Part shown: in pieces, positions 1-5,217 of the stretch
Layout of the letters: every line of letters begins with the position of its first letter
Position numbering within the stretch: position 1 is the first letter of the stretch
Origin: DASYRM01 sp036004405
GTDB lineage: Bacteria > Acidobacteriota > Vicinamibacteria > Vicinamibacterales > UBA2999
NCBI GenBank assembly: GCA_036004405.1
Contig: DASYRM010000155.1
Location: 1-14,324 of the forward strand
Length of the DNA stretch: 14,324 bases
Direction of reading: 5' to 3'
The notes under the pieces: generated by a model
What the model saw: only the letters and a program-made list of their open reading frames with translations
What the model was told of the DNA's origin: nothing
The model's database searches: none
Made by a program: the position numbers and the translations under genes

Positions 1-292
1 GCGGGACCCCGGGGTCCAACTCAAACACGGGCTCTCAGCACCAACAAGACGCCGACCTCGGTGCCGATGCGCCGCCATTCTCCCGCGTTTCGTCCGGGAT
101 GGTCAGCTCCGCTGGTGGCGACTCAAACCCCGCTGGTCCCCAATGCCTTCTCGCCGGTTCGTGATCGTGATCGGCGCGGCTCGAACGCGTCTCGCAAAAA
201 CGACCACGCCTCCCTTGGTCTACCCGTGGCGTGGAGGTTGCGCTCGTTCTCGTGGCGCCGCCAGGTCCCGCGGCGTGGGGAAGCGCTTTCCT
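1..292. other. Unassigned noncoding left end
   Basis: I see no convincing gene in this stretch, which lies 3' of the DinB-like gene. Reading frames open through it on both strands, as expected at this GC content, but none has a ribosome binding site, recognisable motif or coherent protein composition. A 14-base palindrome lies at 4-17. No tRNA cloverleaf could be built. It may be a decayed intergenic spacer or the flank of something that continues to the left of the window. Confidence 0.5.
4..17. repeat. 14-base perfect palindrome
   Basis: GGACCCCGGGGTCC is self-complementary with no spacer. It sits at the window edge with no gene beside it. In a genome this GC-rich, such a palindrome can arise by chance. 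No function is assigned. Confidence 0.35.
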
Positions 293-337
293 TTCTTTGC
301 CCTCTCCGCCCTCTCTGCCTTCTCCGCCCATTCTGCC
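293..337 (+). repeat. Nonanucleotide tandem repeat, locus 1 (5 units)
   Basis: Five consecutive 9-base units on the plus strand: TTCTTTGCC, CTCTCCGCC, CTCTCTGCC, TTCTCCGCC and CATTCTGCC. The last base of the array is the first base (plus-strand order) of the TAG stop of the DinB-like gene, so on the coding strand the purine-rich array begins directly at the stop codon. Bases 298-328 are identical, in inverted orientation, to 7213-7243. It belongs to the same family as the arrays at 1063-1089 and 7213-7248. No terminator-like stem is present in it. Confidence 0.85.
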
Positions 338-927
338 TAATTCCCCCGCCCGCCTCTTCCTCGGCCGCGCGCTGCGGTGGACGGCGGCACGATGTTCTGC
401 GCCCGGTGGTAGACCGTGGCGATACCGTACATCTCGTTGCCGTGCGTCAACACGCCGATCAGGCCGACGGCGCGCGCGGCCTGACCGCCGCGGCCGTTGG
501 GAAGCATCTCGGCGGCGTTGGCATCGGTCAGCCCGGCAAACGCCTTGTCGCACAAGGTGAACGAGTCGGCCAGCCCCTTGATCAGGTCGGCGCGCGACTT
601 GGTGCCGTCCTCGAGGTTGATGCCCTGGTTCGGGTTGGGCACGCCGAGCGCGCCGGAGCACTGGCCGAACTGGGCGTTGGCCACGTGGCCGATGACCTGT
701 CCATAGGTCCGCACCTCGCCCATGGTGCCGACCTTCTGACCGTAGCCGGCCTCGGGCACCACCTCCGCTGCCTGCGTGAGGTTGGTCTTGAGGAAGTTGT
801 ACTGCTGCTGCATCCCGGCGGCGATGCCCACCGGCCCACCCGGCCCGGGGCCCTGCGCCGACGCCACGCCGGCGAGCAGACACGCTCCGCCGGCAAGAAT
901 TCCCGCCCGTATGGCTCGATTCATCAT
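337..927 (-). CDS. Secreted DinB-like protein
   Basis: A 196-residue protein starting MMNRAIRAG. Residues 1-24 form a signal peptide (basic start, hydrophobic core, ASA before Q25), so the product is probably periplasmic. The body looks like a DinB four-helix bundle: a helix with YGQVIGHVANAQF (His81) and a C-terminal block THGNEMYGIATVYHRAQNIVPP, the layout of DinB-superfamily metal sites. Family members are metal-binding enzymes or thiol-transferase relatives; no substrate can be inferred here. The usual third His of the HxxxH pair appears to be Met166, so metal binding may be altered. The C-terminus is a short RG-rich tail (RGRGRGGRGN). The start at 927 is preferred over 984 because AAGGAG sits 9 bases upstream and the signal peptide begins there. 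It lies 163 bases downstream of pstA and may be separately expressed. The fold assignment is moderately secure; the function is unknown. Confidence 0.8.
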   Translation of the reverse strand: MMNRAIRAGILAGGACLLAGVASAQGPGPGGPVGIAAGMQQQYNFLKTNLTQAAEVVPEAGYGQKVGTMGEVRTYGQVIGHVANAQFGQCSGALGVPNPNQGINLEDGTKSRADLIKGLADSFTLCDKAFAGLTDANAAEMLPNGRGGQAARAVGLIGVLTHGNEMYGIATVYHRAQNIVPPSTAARGRGRGGRGN

Positions 928-936
928 CCGAATGCG

Positions 937-942
937 CTCCTT
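937..942 (-). promoter_or_regulatory. Ribosome binding site of the DinB-like gene
   Basis: AAGGAG on the minus strand, 9 bases before ATG at 927. It decides the start: the in-frame ATG at 984 has no such site and would place 19 non-signal-like residues in front of the signal peptide. Confidence 0.8.
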
Positions 943-990
943 GGCCAATGCGATCCGCACAGAACACAGATCGCGTGACTGCATCTGGCA

Positions 991-1009
991 AACCGGCTTG
1001 ACGCCGGTT
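991..1009 (-). terminator. Weak terminator-like hairpin after pstA
   Basis: AACCGGC and GCCGGTT form a 7-base-pair stem around a 5-base loop (998-1002), about 80 bases past the pstA stop. On the minus strand the stem is followed by TGCC rather than a run of U, although the stem itself ends in TT. It could end the porin-pst transcript or lie in the leader of the DinB-like gene. The stem is certain; the function is inferred. Confidence 0.35.
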
Positions 1010-1044
1010 CGCGATTCACGGCGGCTCTGAACGCTAACACGCCT

Positions 1045-1055
1045 GAAAGGAGGTG
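1045..1055 (-). promoter_or_regulatory. Anti-Shine-Dalgarno-like tract
   Basis: The minus strand reads CACCTCCTTTC, 11 bases that match the conserved 3' tail of bacterial 16S rRNA. It lies between pstA and the DinB-like gene. In a transcript running through this spacer it could pair with AAGGAG at 942-937 and hide that ribosome binding site. The plus strand reads GAAAGGAGGTG, a perfect binding site, but no credible gene follows it. It may be chance. Confidence 0.25.
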
Positions 1056-1062
1056 GGTGTTT

Positions 1063-1089
1063 ACTCTGCCCACTCTGCCCACTCCGCCC
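1063..1089 (+). repeat. Nonanucleotide tandem repeat, locus 2 (3 units)
   Basis: Three 9-base units: ACTCTGCCC twice, then ACTCCGCCC. They are the same family as the arrays at 293-337 and 7213-7248 when phased as YNCTSYGCC. The array ends one base short of the pstA stop codon (1091-1093), so again the purine-rich complement starts immediately 3' of a gene on the coding strand. Confidence 0.75.
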
Positions 1090-1090
1090 T

Positions 1091-1939
1091 TTAGTGGCCG
1101 CGCATGCGCTCCAGGCGGCGGGTGGCGACGCGGGCGAGGAGCGAGCAGAAAAACACGATGGCGACGAGCACCAGGGCGCCGGCCCAGGCCTGCCGGTGCC
1201 AGTCCTCGTAGGGCGAGATGGCGTAGGTGAAGACCGTGACGGTGAGCGACGCCATCGGCTGCGTGAGCGTCGTGTTGAAGAAGCGGTTGTTGAACGAGGT
1301 GAAGAGGAGCGGCGCCGTCTCGCCGGCGATGCGCGCCAGCGCCAGCACCACGCCGGTGAGGATGCCGGGGAGCGCTGCCGGCAGCACGACGGTGAAGGTG
1401 GCCTGCGCGCGCGTGGCGCCGAGCGCCAGCGACCCCTCGCGCATCGAGCCGGGCACCAGGAGCAGCAGCTCCTCGGTGGTGCGCGCGATGATCGGAATCA
1501 TCATCACGCCGAGCGCCAGGCCGCCGGCGAGCGCGCTGAACTGCTTCACCGGCAGCACGGCGATGGTGTAAACGAACACGCCGATGACGATCGACGGCAC
1601 GCCGTTGAGCGTGTCGGCGGCGAAGCGCACCGTCGATGCCAGTCTCGTCCCGGCGTACTCCGACAGGTAGACCCCGCTCATGATCCCGGTCGGGATGGCG
1701 AACAGCGCGCCCAGCCCGACGATGATCAGCGTGCCGACGATGGCGTTGCCCATGCCGCCGCCGACCTCGCCGACCGGCTTCGGCATCTGCGTGAAGAAAT
1801 CGACGTTGAGCGCGCGGATGCCTTCGCTCACCACGAAGAAGAAGATGAAGGCGAGCGGGACGAGCGCGACGGCGATCGACAGCCCGCAGAAGCCGACGAA
1901 GACGGCCGACTTCGCTTTGCGCCAGGCGGCCCAGGTCAT
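1091..1939 (-). CDS. pstA: Phosphate ABC transporter permease PstA
   Basis: A 282-residue inner-membrane permease that pairs with PstC to form the channel of the high-affinity phosphate importer. Hydrophobic segments begin at about residue 12 and continue to about 273, with roughly six membrane spans. The cytoplasmic EAA loop that docks the ATPase is visible at about 156-196 (EELLLLVPGSMREGSLALGATRAQATF), followed by the family block ARIAGETAPLLFT (about 202-214). The start at 1939 gives an ATGA overlap with the pstC stop, which indicates translational coupling. The frame stays open far upstream across pstC, but that extension translates as arginine-rich nonsense and is a shadow. No pstB follows: the next gene is the DinB-like gene, so the ATPase must be encoded elsewhere. 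Confidence 0.95.
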   Translation of the reverse strand: MTWAAWRKAKSAVFVGFCGLSIAVALVPLAFIFFFVVSEGIRALNVDFFTQMPKPVGEVGGGMGNAIVGTLIIVGLGALFAIPTGIMSGVYLSEYAGTRLASTVRFAADTLNGVPSIVIGVFVYTIAVLPVKQFSALAGGLALGVMMIPIIARTTEELLLLVPGSMREGSLALGATRAQATFTVVLPAALPGILTGVVLALARIAGETAPLLFTSFNNRFFNTTLTQPMASLTVTVFTYAISPYEDWHRQAWAGALVLVAIVFFCSLLARVATRRLERMRGH

Positions 1940-2919
1940 GCGGCCGCCTCGGGCCCGGCCGGCATGAGCGCCGGCGTGGACGCCTTCTTGAAAGAGCGCG
2001 TCATGCTCCAGATCAGCGCGCGCGACAGGACGTTGACCAGCAGCGTGATGGCGAAGAGCACGAGCCCGATCTCGACCAGCGCGTCGAGGTAGAGCTCGGT
2101 GTCGGCCTCGGTGAACTCGTTGGCGATCACCGCCGCCATCGAATACTGCGGCGCGAACAGCGACGCCGACACCTGCGGGGCGTTGCCGATGACCATCGTC
2201 ACGGCCATGGTTTCGCCGAGCGCGCGGCCGAACCCGAGCATCACCGCGCCGACGATGCCGGTGCGGGCGTAGAAGAGCGCCGCTTTGATGGCTTCGAATC
2301 GCGTCGCACCGAGCGCATAGGCGCCCTCGCGCTGTTCGATCGGCACCGACTTCAGCACCTCGCGCGCCACCGACGAGGTGAACGGCGTGATCATGATCGC
2401 CAGGATCAGGCCTGCCGACAGCATGCCCACGCCGAGCGGTGGCCCGCTGAAGAGCGGCACGGCCTTGAGGAACTGCGGCGTGGCGATTTCGAGCTGCCGG
2501 ACGGCGGGGACCAGCACGAAAATGCCCCACAGGCCGTAGACGATCGACGGGATCGCGGCCAGGAGCTCGGTGAGGAACACGAGCGGCATGCGCAGCGGCG
2601 CCGGGCACAGCTCGGCGATGAAGATGGCGATGCCGAGCGCGACCGGCGTGGCGATCAGGAGCGCCAGGATCGACGAGTAGAGCGTGCCCCAGATGAACGG
2701 CAGCGCGCCGAAGTCGCCGGCCACCGGGTCCCAGATCGTGGTCTGCCAGAAGCCGAGACCGAACTTCTGGATCGACAACCACGACTCGCTGATCAGCACC
2801 GCGCCAATGCCGGCGACGATGGCGACGACGAGGACGGCGAACGCGCCCGTGCCCAGGCGGAAGCCGAGGTCGCCCTGGCTTCCGCGCTTCACGCGTGCCT
2901 TGGCTGCGTCAGGAGACAC
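1936..2919 (-). CDS. pstC: Phosphate ABC transporter permease PstC
   Basis: A 327-residue permease partner of PstA. The first membrane span is at about 24-44, with further spans to about 310. The EAA coupling loop is at about 186-224 (REVLKSVPIEQREGAYALGATRFEAI), followed by the PstC signature GRALGETMAVTMVIGN at 231-246. The GTG start at 2919 overlaps the end of pstS by 11 bases and has no clear ribosome binding site, consistent with coupled re-initiation. A second in-frame GTG at 2892 (residue 10) would remove the overlap and cannot be excluded. The stop overlaps pstA by 4 bases. Confidence 0.94.
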   Translation of the reverse strand: MSPDAAKARVKRGSQGDLGFRLGTGAFAVLVVAIVAGIGAVLISESWLSIQKFGLGFWQTTIWDPVAGDFGALPFIWGTLYSSILALLIATPVALGIAIFIAELCPAPLRMPLVFLTELLAAIPSIVYGLWGIFVLVPAVRQLEIATPQFLKAVPLFSGPPLGVGMLSAGLILAIMITPFTSSVAREVLKSVPIEQREGAYALGATRFEAIKAALFYARTGIVGAVMLGFGRALGETMAVTMVIGNAPQVSASLFAPQYSMAAVIANEFTEADTELYLDALVEIGLVLFAITLLVNVLSRALIWSMTRSFKKASTPALMPAGPEAAA

Positions 2920-3934
2920 GAACTTTGGCCAGCGCCGCGAGCTCCATTTTCACGACCTCGGCCGGCAGCGGCGCATAGCCCAGTTCCGCGGCAAACTTCT
3001 GCCCGTCGCTGAGCGCCCACTTCACGAACTCGACCATGGCTTTGCTCTGCGCCTTGTCCTTTGGGTTTTCGTAGAGCAGCAGCCAGGTGAACGAGGAGAT
3101 GGGATAGACGCCCTTGCCCTCGGCGTTGGTAATCGACACCCGGAAGTCCGCCGGCATCTTCGCCGCGGCGCCAGCGGCCGCCGCCGTCACCGACTGCACC
3201 GTGGCGCGCACGAACTCGCCGGCCAGGTTCTGCACCGACCCGTAGGCGATCTTGTTCTGCAGCGCGTAAATCAGCTCGACGTAGCCGATCGAGCCGGGCA
3301 CCTGCTGCACCAACCCCGCCACGCCCTCGTTGCCCTTGCCGCCGACGCCGGTCGGCCACATTACCGACGTGGCCACGCCGACGCGCTTCTTCCACTCGGG
3401 CGATGCCTTCGCGAGGAAGTCCACGAAGATGTAGGTGGTGCCGGACCCGTCAGAGCGGTGCACCACGGTGACGTCGGTGGCGGGCAGCTTGGCCGTCGGA
3501 TTGAGCTTCACCAGCGCCGGATCGTTCCACTTCGTGATCTTGCCGAGGTAGATGTCGGCGAGCACCGCGCCGGTGAACTTGATTTCACCGCTCACGCCCG
3601 GGAGGTTGTAGACCGGCACGTCCGCACCGAGCACGGTGGGCAGGTGCAGGATCTTGCCGGGTGCCGCGAGGATCTGCTCTTCGGTCATCGGGCCGTCGGT
3701 GGCGCCGAAGAACACCGTCTGCGCGGTCACCTGCCGGATGCCGCCGCCCGAGCCGATCGGCTGATAGTTGATCCGGACGTTCGGGTTCTTCTTGCCGTAC
3801 TCGTCGAACCACTTCGAGTAGATCGGATTCGGGAACGTCGCGCCGGCGCCGTTGATCTGGATGGACTGCGCCGCGACGCCGACGCCAAGGGCCAGCGTGC
3901 AGGCGATGGCGGCGAGCGTAGAAGGGCGTTTCAT
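2909..3934 (-). CDS. pstS: Periplasmic phosphate-binding protein PstS
   Basis: A 341-residue precursor. Residues 1-22 are a signal peptide ending VAA before Q23, with no lipobox cysteine, so the protein is soluble and periplasmic. Phosphate-binding loops of the PstS family are visible: GAGATFPNPIYSKW (29-42), YQPIGSGGGI (57-66), FGATDGPM (76-83) and HRSDGSGTTYIF (149-160). It captures orthophosphate and delivers it to PstC/PstA. The start at 3934 is fixed by AGGAGG 7 bases upstream and by the signal peptide; the frame is open further upstream but only as a shadow of the porin gene. It is 20 bases downstream of the porin gene, so one transcript is likely. Confidence 0.96.
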   Translation of the reverse strand: MKRPSTLAAIACTLALGVGVAAQSIQINGAGATFPNPIYSKWFDEYGKKNPNVRINYQPIGSGGGIRQVTAQTVFFGATDGPMTEEQILAAPGKILHLPTVLGADVPVYNLPGVSGEIKFTGAVLADIYLGKITKWNDPALVKLNPTAKLPATDVTVVHRSDGSGTTYIFVDFLAKASPEWKKRVGVATSVMWPTGVGGKGNEGVAGLVQQVPGSIGYVELIYALQNKIAYGSVQNLAGEFVRATVQSVTAAAAGAAAKMPADFRVSITNAEGKGVYPISSFTWLLLYENPKDKAQSKAMVEFVKWALSDGQKFAAELGYAPLPAEVVKMELAALAKVRVS

Positions 3935-3941
3935 GAGATGG

Positions 3942-3947
3942 CCTCCT
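3942..3947 (-). promoter_or_regulatory. Strong ribosome binding site of pstS
   Basis: AGGAGG, 7 bases before the pstS ATG. It is among the best sites in the window, consistent with PstS being made in excess over the PstC/PstA channel, whose genes have only overlap-coupled starts. Confidence 0.85.
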
Positions 3948-3954
3948 GAAGAAC

Positions 3955-5124
3955 CTAGAATTGGATGAGCCCGTGGACGCCGACCACCTTCGTAGGTGCG
4001 GCCGTCATGTGCTTGAAGATCTGGCCGTCGTAGTCGACCAGGAGCGCGGAGGACACGTTGCCCTGATGCGGGAACCAGTAGGCGACGCCGGCGATGATGC
4101 GATTCTGCTTCTGCGAGTCGAGCGGCGTCGTCGCATCGCCGGCGGTGGCTAGCGGCGCGAACGCGCTGGACGTGTTCGGCGTGTGGTGGTCGTAGCGGAT
4201 CAGCCCCTCCCACCCGTGCTTGTCGCGGGGAATCACCCAGACCGAGTAGCCGTCGCCCTTGACGTTCGGTGTCCCGGGCAGGGCCGAGCGCTGGTCGCGA
4301 ACGTCGAGGTATTCGAATCCGGCCGTCACCCACGGGTGCTCGTACGTCGCCGTCGCAACCGTGCGCTTCCGTTCGCCGTCCTTCACGTAATTGTCGCCCG
4401 AGAAGAAGATCGCCGCGCGCAGGCCGCGCAGGACCGGCGCTTTGCGGGAGAACGGACGGACGGCCGCGCGAATCATGATGGCCTTCTGATCGTTGACCTC
4501 GGCGCGGTTGTAGTTCTCGCCGTTGAAGAGGCCGACGTGCACGTCGCCGTAGTTCGACTTGAACTGGTAATGGAACGACGCGCCTGCGTCGGCCGACGAC
4601 ATGTAGCCTGCGCGCTCGAGGAACATCGTTCCCTGGAAGCGGTAACGGTAGATGCCTTCCGCGTAGTCGAGGTAGGGCGTCTGCTGGATCCCGAAACGGG
4701 CATACGAGCCGCGGGTCATCCAGTCGTCGAAGTTGGTTTGCAGGTACGCGTATTTGACCCGGAAGACCAGGCTCCCCGCGAGCGAGCTGGCCGTATTGGT
4801 CTCACGTGTGATGTCGGGGGTCACCCGGAACGCCACAATGTGCGAGATGTTGCCGGTGATGTTGAGATAGGCGCGAGACACATCGAAGGCGCTGCGTTTG
4901 ACCAGGTTCCCATCGCTGTCGGTGATCTTCGGTTCGGTCTGGTAGGTGAAGTTCGGGAAGATGGTGGTGCCGACGCGGATCGACGGCGTGTCGTCCGGCG
5001 GCGTGGACCCGGCGGCCGGTGTCACCTGCGCAAGAACGGCGTTCGACGCGCCGGCAGCGATCAACATGCCGATGGTCAACGTGAGCCGCATGGCACCCAT
5101 ACGGCGATTCAAGCAGTCACCCAT
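3955..5124 (-). CDS. Phosphate-selective porin O/P-like outer-membrane protein
   Basis: Up to 389 residues, probably an outer-membrane beta-barrel admitting phosphate or other anions. A signal peptide ends near residue 32 (AVLA before Q33). The mature part has alternating hydrophobic strands and the block FDVSRAYLNITGNISHIVAFRVTPDITRE (about 80-108), characteristic of Porin_O_P-type proteins, and it ends in Phe (VGVHGLIQF), the terminal signal for barrel insertion. Its position 20 bases before pstS, in the same direction, supports a phosphate role. Start choice is uncertain: ATG 5124 has GAGAGGG 13 bases upstream; ATG 5091 (residue 12) gives a more typical short signal peptide but has no ribosome binding site. 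Ion selectivity cannot be read from sequence alone. Confidence 0.85.
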   Translation of the reverse strand: MGDCLNRRMGAMRLTLTIGMLIAAGASNAVLAQVTPAAGSTPPDDTPSIRVGTTIFPNFTYQTEPKITDSDGNLVKRSAFDVSRAYLNITGNISHIVAFRVTPDITRETNTASSLAGSLVFRVKYAYLQTNFDDWMTRGSYARFGIQQTPYLDYAEGIYRYRFQGTMFLERAGYMSSADAGASFHYQFKSNYGDVHVGLFNGENYNRAEVNDQKAIMIRAAVRPFSRKAPVLRGLRAAIFFSGDNYVKDGERKRTVATATYEHPWVTAGFEYLDVRDQRSALPGTPNVKGDGYSVWVIPRDKHGWEGLIRYDHHTPNTSSAFAPLATAGDATTPLDSQKQNRIIAGVAYWFPHQGNVSSALLVDYDGQIFKHMTAAPTKVVGVHGLIQF

Positions 5125-5146
5125 GTCATCGTAATAGCCCTCTCGT

Positions 5147-5165
5147 AACGACCTTATGTGTCGTT
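5147..5165 (-). promoter_or_regulatory. Inverted repeat in the porin leader
   Basis: AACGAC and GTCGTT form a 6-base-pair stem with a 7-base loop (5153-5159), about 22 bases before the porin ATG. No U-run follows, so it is not a standard terminator. It could be an operator half-site pair or a leader hairpin near the ribosome binding region. Confidence 0.35.
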
Positions 5166-5198
5166 GGTTTCCGATAGGGGTCCGGTGCGTTTCGAGTG

Positions 5199-5204
5199 TG
5201 TTAA
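5199..5204 (-). promoter_or_regulatory. TTAACA element upstream of the porin-pst operon
   Basis: The minus strand reads CATTTAACACAC in the 93-base gap between the VWA gene and the porin gene, about 75 bases before the porin start. The same TTAACA core occurs twice in front of the first PPK2 gene. PhoB/PhoP-type operators in some phyla use TTAAC-containing direct repeats. Here only one clear copy is present, so this is a suggestion only. Confidence 0.3.
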
Positions 5205-5217
5205 ATGCGACGTCCGA

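Noticed and set aside
90..140. A possible tRNA T-arm on the minus strand (GGTTTGAGTC).
   Set aside because: The T-loop has T where C56 is required, the flanking bases do not pair, and no anticodon or D arm could be found.
1045..1200. A plus-strand small gene after the perfect site GAAAGGAGGTG.
   Set aside because: The nearest GTG is only about 3 bases away, and the reading frame runs antisense through pstA with no sensible protein composition.
1091..2782. A single 563-residue frame spanning pstA and much of pstC on the minus strand, which could look like a permease fusion.
   Set aside because: The N-terminal 280 residues are arginine/alanine/histidine-rich frame-shifted pstC sequence. The two genes are in different frames and overlap by ATGA.
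5122..5140. A TGTCAT half-site resembling an enterobacterial Pho box near the porin start.
   Set aside because: It overlaps the start codon, has no second half-site at the right spacing, and reads on the opposite strand.
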